This document shows positions 1 to 9,432 of a stretch of DNA of 64,000 bases, piece by piece. Source of the stretch: Niebla homalea. Taxonomy: Eukaryota > Ascomycota > Lecanoromycetes > Lecanorales > Ramalinaceae. The notes under the pieces were generated by a model. That model did not search any database and was not told where the DNA came from. It was given only the letters and a program-made list of their open reading frames with translations. Position 1 is the stretch's first letter. The number at the start of each line of letters is the position of its first letter. Made by a program: the position numbers and the translations under genes. The DNA lies in NCBI GenBank assembly GCA_019925105.1, contig JAHGAU010000006.1, positions 310,001 through 374,000 on the forward strand. Reading direction: 5' to 3'.

Positions 1-1017
1 AGCCTCAAAACCCGCCTCGACAGTAAAGTCCTCGCCACCCGCGCTCCCGCCACCAACGCCATCTTTCAGCTCCAATCCGAGATCTGCGCCATCTTCTCCG
101 CCTACATGATCTCTCACAACTTCACCATGATCCAGCCGTCCTACCTCGCCGGCGCCGCCACCGAGGGCGGCTCCGGCGTCTTCGAGGTCTCCTACTTCGA
201 CCGCAAAGCCTACCTCACCCAATCCCCACAGTTCTTCAAACAGATGGCCATCGCCGGTGATCTCGGCCCCGTCTACAGCATCGGCCCCGTCTTCCGCGCC
301 GAGAACTCCAACACCAAGCGCCACCTCACCGAATTCACGGGTCTGGATTTCGAAATGCCGATACGGGAACACTACCACGAGGTCCTCTCCTTCGGCGAGG
401 ATCTAATGCTGCACCTCCTCCGCCAACTCGCTACAAATCCGAAGTGCCAATACCTCACCACCATCATCCGCGACGCCGGCTACCCGGACGCCGGCACCTT
501 CCGACTCCCCGCCGAGGGCGAAAGAGCCACGCGCCTCACCTTCGCGGAAGCGAAAACTCTCCTGAGAGACTCCGGCTACGACATCGGCCCGGACCCGCAC
601 GCCGACATCGACACCGCGCAGGAGAAGGCGCTGGGCGATGTCGTCGCCTCCAGATACCACACCGATTTCTTCACCGTCGACCAATACCCGCTCTCCCTCC
701 GCCCCTTCTACACCCACCCGTCCCCGCACGACCCTTCCCTCTCCAATTCCTACGACTTCTTCATGCGCGGCCAGGAGATCATGAGCGGCGCCCAACGGAT
801 CCACGAACTGCCCATGCTGCGCGCGATGATGAAGGCCAAGGGGGTGAACCCGGATGACCCCGGCTTCAAGGATTACCAAGACGCGTTCCGGTACGGGTGC
901 CCGATGCACGGCGGGGGCGGGTTGGGCTTGAATCGCATCCTGCAGTTTTGGTTGGGGTTGAACAATATCCGGGAGGCCACGCTGTTCCCCCGGGATCCGG
1001 TGAGGCTTGGGCCGTGA
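1..1017 (+). CDS. Aspartyl-tRNA synthetase, cytosolic type (C-terminal part; 5' end outside window)
   Basis: Class II aminoacyl-tRNA synthetase that would charge tRNA-Asp with aspartate in the cytosol. The frame is open from base 1, so the first Met (106) is internal: residues before it read RLDSKVLATR...AIFQLQSEIC, the start of the class IIb catalytic core. Seen directly: motif 2 GPVFRAENSNTKRHLTEF (about 283-336) with its ATP-binding Arg, then LDFEM; motif 3 GGGGLGLNRILQFWLGLNN (about 913-969); and the typical terminus LFPRDPVRLGP just before the TGA. The usual Glu before the motif 3 Arg (GLER in common AspRS) is Asn here (931-933), which suggests a fungal paralogue rather than the canonical housekeeping copy; this is inference. 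The N-terminal anticodon-binding OB domain is outside the window. Convergent with the aquaporin gene. Confidence 0.93.
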   Translation, partial: SLKTRLDSKVLATRAPATNAIFQLQSEICAIFSAYMISHNFTMIQPSYLAGAATEGGSGVFEVSYFDRKAYLTQSPQFFKQMAIAGDLGPVYSIGPVFRAENSNTKRHLTEFTGLDFEMPIREHYHEVLSFGEDLMLHLLRQLATNPKCQYLTTIIRDAGYPDAGTFRLPAEGERATRLTFAEAKTLLRDSGYDIGPDPHADIDTAQEKALGDVVASRYHTDFFTVDQYPLSLRPFYTHPSPHDPSLSNSYDFFMRGQEIMSGAQRIHELPMLRAMMKAKGVNPDDPGFKDYQDAFRYGCPMHGGGGLGLNRILQFWLGLNNIREATLFPRDPVRLGP

Positions 1018-1751
1018 CGGGGATGATTTGATTGTTCACAAGGGGAAAAGCGATGGGAGTGGAAACGGTGGCGGCAGTGGAGAGGAGAGCAAATACGGAG
1101 TGTATGGAGACGAGGAAGGCGTAACACGCGACAACATTAAGTTGAGCTGTGGGCTTCCCACCAACCTTTTTCGATGAAAGTAGATATCACGAGATCTACT
1201 CAGATACATGATCAATGGTTCTCGAGCCCAAAATTTTCACTGCCAAGAACCAACTTTCAGACATATGAAAATCAAAAGTCGGATTCAGCATGTCCCGATA
1301 CGTACTTACCAGTTTACTTCCTTCAGTCTCACTCTGCTGACGATATCATCACCAATGCCGCCTTTCCTATTCGTTGCACCTCGGCGCGATGCAGGGCGTC
1401 TTGGATCTCCCTCCGTTCCCTCATCCTTCATCCTCTGACCACTTATGGTCTGGATGGACGACGTAAATGGCAGTGGCACAGATTGAGGTACTCCGCACCG
1501 GATCCAAATGTCATTATTATTGATTACCATGACCCGGTATCCATCCCCCACCTCACTGATTTATATACGTATCCTTGTATGTACACAGGCCATCCACTCT
1601 TCCCTCCCCTTCACCCCCTTCCCTTCGCCTCCTTCCCCCCCCTCGCCTCCCCTCCCCTCGCCCTCCCTACGCCCTCCCTACGCACCCTTCACCTCCCCCT
1701 CCCCCTCCCTACGCACCCTTCACATCCCCATTCCCCACCTTATGCCCCTCC
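1018..1751. other. Convergent intergenic region between AspRS and aquaporin genes
   Basis: No gene supported. It holds the 3' flanks of two convergent genes. Open frames running across it are low in complexity or antisense to the aquaporin. The right half is a C/T-rich tract, listed separately. Confidence 0.7.
1597..1745. repeat. Pyrimidine-rich degenerate tandem repeat
   Basis: An almost pure C/T strand with recurring CCTCCCTACG and CACCCTTCAC units. It lies directly downstream of the aquaporin stop codon, so it is likely transcribed as a purine-rich 3' UTR of that gene. Confidence 0.7.
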
Positions 1752-2904
1752 TCACCAGCACCACCCCCTGCCCATGCCCATCCCCTTCTTCGGCACCCGC
1801 GCATCGGGCCCCAACTCGGGATCCGGGTTCGCGGTCTCGTACTCGAGCGCCTTGATCAGCTTGTACAGCAGCACGGCGAAGACGCTGCCGGCCAGGGGGC
1901 CAACCCAGTAGACCCACTGGGTGCCGTTGAAGTGGCGGACCACGACCGCGGGACCGAAGGAGCGGGCCGGGTTGAGGGAGCCGCCGGTCCAGAAGACGCC
2001 TGGGTGTGTGGGGTTTAGTGGTTTGTTGGGAGGGAGGGGGGGAGGGGTAAGCGGGGGAAGGGGGGTACACACCGACCAACTCGCTCACAAACAGACTGAT
2101 GCCGATCCCCACAGGCGCGATGAAATTGCCCTGGTGCTTCTCGGCCGCCAGCATGAAGATGGTGAAGCACAGCTGCGCCGTCAGCAGCATCTCGATGATG
2201 ACGCCCTGCGCGATCGTGGTCCCGCTCGACAGCGTGGTGCTGACGTTCAGGTCGCCGTGGAACAGCACCTTGACCAGCCCCGCGGCCGCCATGCCGCCGC
2301 ACAGCTGGATGATGAACAGCAGCACCCCTCGCACCCAGCTGATGGCGCCGATCAGCACCATCCCGACCGTGACGGCCGGGTTGAAGAGCCCGCCGCTGAT
2401 GCGGAAGAAGACCCATGCGTTGGCGGCGAGGGAGAAGCCAAAGGATAGGGAGATGTAGAGGAGTTGGGAGGGGTTCTTCTGCTGCACGGTCGTGATGACG
2501 GTGTTGCCGGTGTTGGTGTTGGAGGAGATGTTGGCGACTTGTGTGCCGGCGAAGGCGAAGAAGAGGAATGCGATTGTGCCGACCAGTTCGCCTATGACGG
2601 CGACGGTGTGGCCGCGGAGCGTGGGGGGGAGTCGGCGCAGCAGGCCGCGGATGGGCGTCGAGGCCGAGGAGGGCGCGTCGGTGTTCATGAGGAGGGAGAA
2701 GGAGGGTGCGTAGTGTGTTTGCACAGTCGGGGCGATGGTGTGGGTGGGCGAGCGGGTGTGATTGCTGTTGTGGGAGCGGAGGTCGAGCGGCGCAGGGTAG
2801 AAAGAAGTGGAAGTTGGGGAGGATTTGGCCGTGGCGAGGGTAGCCGTGGGCGTTCCAGATGGTGCTAACGGCTGGCCTTGTGGCGCTTGACGCAGCTGGT
2901 CCAT
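1752..2904 (-). CDS. Aquaporin (MIP family), two exons: complement(1752..1999, 2073..2904)
   Basis: Membrane channel for water, possibly other small solutes. The spliced product is 359 aa. Both signature boxes are present: GGLFNPAVTVG (NPA at residues 175-177, exon 1) and GGSLNPARSFGP (NPA at 287-289, exon 2). The second NPA is followed by Arg-Ser, as in orthodox water channels; aquaglyceroporins usually have Arg-Asp. Hydrophobic segments start near residue 100 and at least six can be traced, ending at about residue 326. About 95 N-terminal residues are Ser/Thr/Pro-rich and non-conserved. Met73 (ATG at 2686-2688) is an alternative start giving 287 aa, closer to the family's usual length. Exon 1 ends ...SELVG and exon 2 resumes VFWTGG, so the splice restores the conserved helix 5/loop E. 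The C-terminal tail is short and Lys/Gly-rich. It shares a divergent upstream region with the FSH hydrolase gene. Confidence 0.93.
2000..2072 (-). other. Spliceosomal intron of the aquaporin gene
   Basis: 73 nt, phase 1. On the minus strand it begins GTGTGT and ends CACCCAG, with an ACTAA-type branch sequence (CACTAAAC) about 18 nt before the acceptor. Removal joins G|GC into a Gly codon and restores the second NPA motif. Confidence 0.9.
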
Positions 2905-3959
2905 TTTGACGTTTCCACCAAGGAATCTTGAGGCCCGATTTGGACGAATGAGATTGCCAGATTCTCACCAGCGCGCACGGTTTGAGATGACGCTTGCCTG
3001 AACGGGGATATCGGGCTGACGGGCAAACGGAAATTTTGATGAGACGGGGAATGCTAGATTGGCTGGATCATGGTCCGTTTGATATTTGACTTCTGCTTAG
3101 GAGTTGGGAAAACAGAACATGGAAATTGGAAATCGCATCACTTTAAGTTTGAATGAATCACGCAAGAAAGATTTGGATGCTTGGTTTTCACAAACTGAAG
3201 TTCTTTTCAAGACGGACAAAGCGCGATGCCATCGGTCCTCAAACTCACGACACCGCTGCAAACGTCGAAGTACTTACGGGCACATGGTGCCATTGTATTT
3301 AGAGCTCGTGAAACAGGCCTCTCACTGATCATCTTTAAACAAACAAGCCAACAAAATTCGAGGTTGAATGAACGTGGCGCGATGGCGCCTTTACCAGTAC
3401 CCTCAGATCCATTCTCCAATATTATCAGCGACGAATCGAGCATGTCAGATTGATCTGCCTTGGAACAACACCAAGAGATCAAGGTAGGTAGGATGGAGAT
3501 ATCAAAATTGTCAAGTGGGCGACTCTGTATTGTGTGCATGGAGAGGATAGTGAGAAGAGGATCAAACGTTAACTTCTCGCCGCTCTTAAATATTCAAGCG
3601 TAGGCATGCTTATCATTACTCAGTATTCAGGAACTCCACAAACTCTTCATGAATACTGATGACATCTATTGATCCGAGGTTGAAACGTTGATAAACCGGA
3701 AGGATGGAGGGAAGACGGAAGTGAAGAGCGTTCTGCTCCACTGTTACATCGCATTAAATCGCGGAACCTCCTGCCGCTCTCTGATCTCAAGCCTCGGCAA
3801 TTCAAAAGGTTCACAATATCTAGATTCTAGAAAACAATTGCACGTTACCCACACCGTCATATGCCCAATGCCTTGCGCGGACCCTTCATAGCCATTCGTC
3901 GCCCAGCCGGCCCACACCGACTTTACATATCATCCTCCTCCTCCTCCTCCACCACCATA
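2905..3959. promoter_or_regulatory. Divergent promoter region of aquaporin (-) and FSH hydrolase (+)
   Basis: About 1 kb between two start codons facing away from each other, so it should hold both promoters and 5' UTRs. The several 60-110 codon open frames inside match no family I know and are not conserved-looking. No specific operator could be recognised. Confidence 0.55.
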
Positions 3960-4835
3960 ATGCCCTCCTCGGCTTCCTCCCCGCAAACCCCCCTCCGCAT
4001 CCTCATGCTCCACGGCTTCACCCAAAACCCGACCCTCTTCCACGCCAAGACCCGCGCGCTCTATAAGCACCTAGCCAAGTCCTTCCCCCACCATTCCGTC
4101 CACCTCTCCTACCCCGGTGGGCCCCACAAACTCGCCCCTGCAGACATTCCCGGTTTCCGGGCGGAGGAGCTCGATGCAGCTGGGGAGTCAGACTCGTTGG
4201 GTTGGTGGCGCCGCAAGGATTACGCGCCGGAGCAAGGGGGGATGGTGTATGAAGGATTGGAAGAGGGGCTGGGTGTGATTGCGCAGCGGATCAGGGAAGA
4301 AGGGCCGTTCGATGGGGTGGTGGGGTTTAGCCAGGGGGCATGTGCCGCAGGTATGGTGGCGGCTTTGCTCGAAGGTGCCAGACGGCAAGGAGGGTTTGAG
4401 CGAGCGCAGAGGGATGGGGGGATTGCCTACCCCGAGAGCTTCCTCCAAAGGCAGGGAGAATACGGAAAGGAGGGATTAGGAGCCTATGGCTTCGTGCAAG
4501 GCCCGCTCAAGTTCGCGATTGCATATGGGGGATTCAGAGCGCCAGTAGAGAAGTACGTGGGATTGTATGAGCCAAGGATCAGTACACCTGTGTTAAGTGT
4601 GATGGGTGCGGTGGATGTAGTGGTGGATGAGAAGAGGGCGATGACGCTTGTGGATGCGTGTGAGGAGGGAACGAGGAAAGTGGTGGTGCATCCTGGGGGG
4701 CATTTCGTGCCTAGTCAGAAGCCGTGGTTGGATGCTGTGGTGGGATTCATTCAGGAGTGCGTGGAGGGGAAGGGTTACCCGCAGCGGGGGATGGAGGAGG
4801 AGGTGAGCGCTGAGGATATGGATGTCCCATTCTGA
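3960..4835 (+). CDS. FSH1-type serine hydrolase (alpha/beta hydrolase)
   Basis: 291 aa from ATG 3960. Family of serine hydrolase (FSH) proteins, alpha/beta-hydrolase fold; substrates of most members are unknown. Seen: the opening strand RILMLHGFTQNP (residues 13-24, oxyanion-hole region), the family WWRRKDY block (82-88), the nucleophile elbow GFSQGA with Ser124, a late acid in GAVDVVVDE (Asp219) and the catalytic His in HPGGHFVP (His248). The triad is therefore intact. No intron is needed. An in-frame ATG at 3861 would add 33 residues containing an Arg-rich stretch and a Ser run, which could act as a mitochondrial presequence; ATG 3960 is preferred because homology starts just after it. The stop lies 40 bp from the stop of the convergent flavoprotein gene. 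Confidence 0.92.
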   Translation: MPSSASSPQTPLRILMLHGFTQNPTLFHAKTRALYKHLAKSFPHHSVHLSYPGGPHKLAPADIPGFRAEELDAAGESDSLGWWRRKDYAPEQGGMVYEGLEEGLGVIAQRIREEGPFDGVVGFSQGACAAGMVAALLEGARRQGGFERAQRDGGIAYPESFLQRQGEYGKEGLGAYGFVQGPLKFAIAYGGFRAPVEKYVGLYEPRISTPVLSVMGAVDVVVDEKRAMTLVDACEEGTRKVVVHPGGHFVPSQKPWLDAVVGFIQECVEGKGYPQRGMEEEVSAEDMDVPF

Positions 4836-4875
4836 TCGCCGTGACTTGGTGGTTGCCCGATTTGGCGATGTTATC

Positions 4876-5696
4876 TCACGTGACGCCATTCACCAACACC
4901 CTATCTCTCCCTCTAGGATCCGAGGACGAGTCGACTGTAGCGGCCGCGGAAGATGCTCCAAGAGACCAGTCTTTGACCCCGCCCTTCCAATCGGCTATTC
5001 GACCCTCCCTCACACCCACCAAGACCACGCGAACCTCTTCGCCTTCAATGAAACAGCTGGTCCCACCATCTCCACCAGAGGTTGGCGGGCTTGACCCGAA
5101 GAACCCGTGCTCTTCCCTGGCTTGATCCCCAAACGTATTGTTCTCCAGGTGCTTTTCCTTACACCAGCGCTCCTCCTCACTATCTTCAGCTACCATCCGG
5201 GCTTCACCGTTGATAGTAGCACTGATACTGCTGAGGGCAGTGGTGTTCATGTTCATCAGGAAGCTTGCAAGGCTTGAGCGCGTGACTTCCGGGGGTGGGG
5301 ATCCTTCACGAGCTGGGTCAGGAACGCGCGTCGGGGGGCGATGTGAGACCCAGTCATGGACGAGGAGGGAGACCCGAGGGTTTTTAATGAGGTTCAGGGT
5401 CTTTTTGGAGGAAGGGTTGGTTGTCATGATAATGACTGGACTTGGGTGGAAGGGTGTCGAGGGTAGATATGTGTAGTTCATGAGCGAGATATGAGGGAAG
5501 AGAGCATCGCATGTGGCAAGATGTAGCTAGACCATGATCAGTGGGTCTGAGCATATAACGAGAACCTTGAAGACCATACAAATCTTGCATTCTTCAGGCA
5601 TGTCTCTACTTCGGATGGTAATGAGGTAGTGATCTGTGGATGTGTAGCTGTAGCTGAAGCTTCCCAGTTCAGCGGCTGCAGCGTCACGTCTCCCAT
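4876..5696 (-). CDS. Pyridoxamine 5'-phosphate oxidase-like flavoprotein, two exons: complement(4876..5526, 5580..5696)
   Basis: FMN-binding split-barrel protein of the fungal PNPOx-like group; the reaction of these members is not established. The spliced product is 255 aa. Exon 1 (39 codons from ATG 5694-5696) ends PSEVETCLKNARF. Exon 2 continues LHLATC...HISLMNYTYLP, then MTTNPSSKKTLNLIKNPRVS and LLVHDWVSHRPP (FMN phosphate and ring contacts in this fold), SSISATINGEARMV, and a C-terminal EGEEVRVVLVGVREGRIADW with Gly-Val-Lys-Asp-Trp. The exon 1 join restores the first beta strand of the barrel; starting at the Met of MNYTYLP (5479-5481) would lose it. The last ~25 residues are polar and non-conserved. 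A Pro/Gly/Ser-rich insert of about 20 residues precedes the C-terminal strands. Convergent with the FSH hydrolase. Confidence 0.9.
5527..5579 (-). other. Spliceosomal intron of the PNPOx-like gene
   Basis: 53 nt, phase 0. On the minus strand it begins GTATGG and ends GGTCTAG, with CTGAT as a good branch-site candidate about 13 nt before the acceptor. An in-frame TAG at the acceptor forces splicing here. Confidence 0.87.
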
Positions 5697-6180
5697 GCTT
5701 GATCTTTGAATAGATACTGGCGTTGATTCTCAGCTGTTGAAACGCGTCTGGAACGGGAAGCTTGACGTTATCATGTAATTCTTGGATATCGATTATCGAT
5801 AGTAGCTGTCTTGGCAACAGAGCCGACGACATCATAGGTAAGGATGACTTCTCGGCTAAGTTGCTTTTGACGCAGACGCAGAGACAGCCCCTGCCAAGCC
5901 TTCCTTTCTCCAATTGGACCCTGTGAATAGCTTCAGTTGTGAGGGTTGAATGATTACTGCCGAGCGGCTGGCGGCAGGCACTAGTCTCAACGGGGGAAAT
6001 TGTTCCAAACATCGAACAGCAGGCACAATTCATAGCACCTGACAGGTACGCACCTTTTGGATTGAGCAGGATTCCTGCATGTGGTCCCAGCAGGAATCTC
6101 GCCCCAGATGGTTCCCAGAATAACACACCTTAAGCATCAGCAGACCTATAATTACTACATTTGCTACTGCTTTGGTTTAA
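5697..6180. promoter_or_regulatory. Upstream region of the PNPOx-like gene and edge of the gene block
   Basis: Normal base composition up to about 6,130, then AT-rich. It should hold the PNPOx-like promoter. A 199-codon minus-strand open frame that overlaps exon 1 in another register has no recognisable domain and is probably chance. Confidence 0.5.
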
Positions 6181-6249
6181 ACGTTTTAAAGTAGATTTAC
6201 TTCCCAGGTATTTAACTTTTACACTTCGACATATACTTTTAGTCTGCGT

Positions 6250-6294
6250 GACGATAACATACAGCTACAGGACTCAAAGCTGTATGTTATCGTC
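6250..6294. repeat. Perfect 17-bp inverted repeat with 11-nt loop
   Basis: GACGATAACATACAGCT (6250-6266) and its exact reverse complement (6278-6294) around an 11-nt loop. It sits about 100 bp inside the AT-rich block and carries no RIP-type mismatch. It could be a transposon footprint or a transcribed hairpin. Confidence 0.9.
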
Positions 6295-6539
6295 CAAAAA
6301 GGATCCCTTGCAGGGAGAAACGGAGAATCGCAAATAATAAATGGATAAATAAGCAAATGTACGGTTTCTTCATAAGTAATATACATTAATTGATTCTTAT
6401 TAAGGAAGAAATCTCTTATAATTAATCTATTTAAGTATTTAACCATTATATTACGTTAAAGCCGTATTAATTGTTTTAATGTTTTTCTTTTTAAATATAA
6501 ATTCAAGCTTCTACGAATATTATTATGAAAATTGAAGTC

Positions 6540-6795
6540 AGAAAAAGATGGGAGGCAAAGATAACATAAAATAAAGGGGGTAAAATGAGTGAGTGTAATG
6601 AAGTGCAATTGGAGATGGGCCGAAGCCTTTATATAAATAAGTAAGGTATAAGTTCCTTATTAATCTATCTAGCTTTACCCTTCCTTTTTAAAGTATATAT
6701 GAATCGATTCCACCCTTAATTAGCCCCTTTAATGTATATATAACCTTATAAACCTGATCGTATGTTTAATATCTTCCTTGCTTTCCCCCTTTCCA
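6540..6795 (-). mobile_element. E-family terminal repeat (fragment of an E element, E4)
   Basis: Same 250-bp terminal repeat as at 16,996 and 60,563: starts AGAAAAAGATGGG, contains GATGGGCCGAAGCC plus a TATATAA stretch, and ends CCCCCTTTCCA. About 50 bp of possible E-internal sequence follows before a MITE A copy interrupts it. No clear target duplication. Confidence 0.75.
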
Positions 6796-6846
6796 ATGAA
6801 AGTCCTTTTCTATAGTAACCTTATTCTTAAAACGGGCGATTCTCTT

Positions 6847-7385
6847 CATCAGTAAATCTGCGACCTGCTCAGAGCGAGTAACCAAAAAAAAAAGGAATTT
6901 ATTCACTTAAACCGCTCGTAAGTTATTTACGAGAATCCCGGAAAACTTAGAAGCGTTCCGAACGGTCCCGAGCGGGTAAAAAAAAGTTTAAAATAAAAAT
7001 ATTTAAAACAATAAAATAACGGTTTTTATTTTTTATAAATTTTTTAATTTAAGCTTTCTTAATAACGGGTATTACTATTACCCCCCCTATAAGTTATAAT
7101 ATTCAACGTTTTTTAAAATTAATTATAAATTCGGTTTTTTTAACTAAAAGTTACCTTAATAGCTAATAATTTATCCTTAAGGGGGGGGTAGTTAAAGGGG
7201 GTAATTTAATTAAAAAAACGTTAAATAAAAAAAAAAGTAGAACTTACGAGAATCCAAGAAACTTATAAGTTAACCGGATACTCGCGAGCGCTCGGAGGCT
7301 AAACGAGGAGGGATATAAGTTTAACCTGCTTAACCTGCTTATTTACACTCGGAGTACTTATATGCTGGTTCACAAATTTGAAAAT
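6847..7385 (+). mobile_element. MITE A, copy 1
   Basis: About 540-bp non-autonomous element. Left end CATCAGTAAATCTGCGACC, right end GGTTCACAAATTTGAAAATG; the consensus ends are CATC(A/T)GCAAAT(C/T)TG(C/T)GA, an imperfect terminal inverted repeat of about 22 bp. The interior has no coding capacity and shares the ACCCCCCCTATAAG and CCTTAAGGGGGGG blocks with the other copies. Differences between copies are mostly C/T or G/A. Confidence 0.85.
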
Positions 7386-7387
7386 GT

Positions 7388-7464
7388 TTAAACTTATATA
7401 ATATCCTTAAATTTAATTTATTCCCGGGACAGGGACTCTTATTAAACTTATATAATATCCTTAA
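7388..7464. repeat. 23-bp direct repeat
   Basis: The same 23 bp (TTAAACTTATATAATATCC then TTAA) occurs at 7388-7410 and 7442-7464. The copies are identical and lie between two MITE A sequences. Confidence 0.8.
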
Positions 7465-7476
7465 GCTTATATAAAA

Positions 7477-7518
7477 CATCAGTAAATCTGCGACCTGCTC
7501 GGATCGAGTGAATAAAAA
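7477..7518 (+). mobile_element. MITE A left-end fragment
   Basis: CATCAGTAAATCTGCGACC followed by TGCTCGGATCGAGTGAATAA matches the left end of MITE A, then similarity stops. Either a truncated copy or the left terminus of a larger 1.43-kb element ending at 8904. Confidence 0.7.
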
Positions 7519-8361
7519 ACGATATATAATCTCTTTATAACTTATAATAAATAGATACCGTTATTACCGTAATAAAGAACTCAACCGGAGAAATTATGAA
7601 GATTATAGATTTAAGCGATTTAGCTCTTATAAAATACTTAAATCTATAATTATTTCCCGGGTAGATTATAACAATTATTCGGCTTATACCTTTTTTAATT
7701 TTTTTAATATACGATTCTAATACGGCGTTAATACGCTATTATTACTTATTCTCTTTATTTCCTTAATATATTTAACGTTAAGTATATTTAATCCTTAACC
7801 CTAAAACCGCTTTCTTTTATAAAAACTTTAACTTTACCGTTATAATAAAAGTATCGCGATTTTCCTTTTTATAATATATTTATTATATATATTATATATA
7901 CTTATATTAAAACTTTTACGGGTATTAAGGCTTAAAAAGGTATAATAGCTTAACGCGTATACTTATATTACGTATTTTTATAGTTAAATATTTACTTATT
8001 ATATATATTATCATATTTATATTTTATTTATATACTTATTAATATATAATAAAATATTTATTCAAGTTATTTTTATAAATACATATATTTATAATATATA
8101 AATTACAATAAAATGTCATTATAACTTTAATAGTAAGCTTTAACTTTTTTTAATATATATTCATAACTTATTTTAAGATATAATCTTTTTATTTTTATAT
8201 ATAAAACTATAAAAGAATATTTACGGAAAAAATCCGGGTTATAACGGATTCTTCTTAACCCTTAAATATAATTAATAAGAAAAAAAAATAATAAACGTTA
8301 AGTTAATTTATTTATTAATAATAAAACAATTATTTTTATCTTTTAGTAATAAATTTATTAA

Positions 8362-8904
8362 ATTTATTAAATTTATATATTAATATATAAGTACTCCGAA
8401 TATAAGCGAATAAAACGAATATAAAAATCTTATATCCGTTTCTATTTAACTTTTAAACGCTTATAGATATCCGGCTTATTTATAAGTAGTTAAGATACTT
8501 ATAAGTTTTTTATTTACTTTTAAGTTTTTTAATTTAACGTTTTTTTTTATTTACCCTTTTTAATTATGCCCCCCTTTTATATTTAATACCGTTACTTCTT
8601 AAGGTAACTTCTAATTAAAAAAGCTGAATCTATAATTAATTTTAAAAAACGTTAAATAGTACGGTTTATAGGGGGGGTTACGGTTATGCCCGTTATCAAG
8701 AAACCTTAATAAAAAATTATAAAAAATAAAAACCGTTCCTTTACCGTTTTAAATATTTTTATTTTTAACTTTTTTTACCCGTTCGGGGCCGCTTAGAGCG
8801 CTTATAAGTTTCCTGGATACTCGTAAGTAATTCACGAGCGGTCTAAGTGAATAAATCCATTTTTTTAATTTACTCGATCCGAGCAGGTCGCAGATTTGCT
8901 GATG
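8362..8904 (-). mobile_element. MITE A, copy 2 (heavily mutated)
   Basis: Reverse orientation. The right end is clean (GAGCAGGTCGCAGATTTGC then TGATG at 8904). The left end AAATTTATATATTAATATATA corresponds to AAATTTGTGAACCAGCATATA with nearly all differences C to T or G to A. Confidence 0.75.
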
Positions 8905-9289
8905 TTAAGAAGAAAACCGCCGTATTAAAATAACGGAATATAATATTCATATAAAAGGATTAACCGTTATAATAGTATAAAGTTATTTTAAATATAAATA
9001 TTATTAAGGATTTAAAAAAAAATTAATTAAAATAAATTAATTTACGTTAAAAACTATTTTATTAAGTATATTCCACTTTATTATTACTCCCCCAACCGGG
9101 ACGGTATGGGACGGGATTTAGGTATGGTCTTCCCATACCGGCCGGTACGGTATAAGGGTATATCCCGTTCCCGTACCGTCCCTATACCGCCGGTATAGGA
9201 CCGGGAAATGCCAAGATACCGGTGTAGCGGGGATAACGGGGGTGTAGCGGTGGGGTATAGTTAAAAGGGGTAATTAAAGGGTAGATTAA

Positions 9290-9394
9290 CACAAAGATTA
9301 ACATAGATATTTTTTAGTGGTTTATCGATAACCGGATTAACTATAGTCCGGTTATCGATAAATCACCAAAATCTTATTTATGTCAATCTTTGTG
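9290..9394. mobile_element. 105-bp foldback (nested palindromic MITE)
   Basis: CACAAAGATTAACATAG on the left pairs with its near-complement ending CAATCTTTGTG on the right. Arms are about 45 bp around a 10-nt centre, and the inner arms TTATCGATAACCGGA/TCCGGTTATCGATAA are perfect. It lies inside the hAT-like element. Confidence 0.75.
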
Positions 9395-9432
9395 CTCATC
9401 CATCCTTATATTACCCCTTTTGGCCCTTACCT

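Noticed and set aside
1174..2018. Several long plus-strand open frames across and beyond the C/T-rich tract
   Set aside because: Low-complexity Pro/Ser/His composition, and their right ends are antisense to the aquaporin exon.
5527..6126. 199-codon minus-strand open frame
   Set aside because: Overlaps PNPOx exon 1 and intron in another register; no domain. The homologous frame is a different one.
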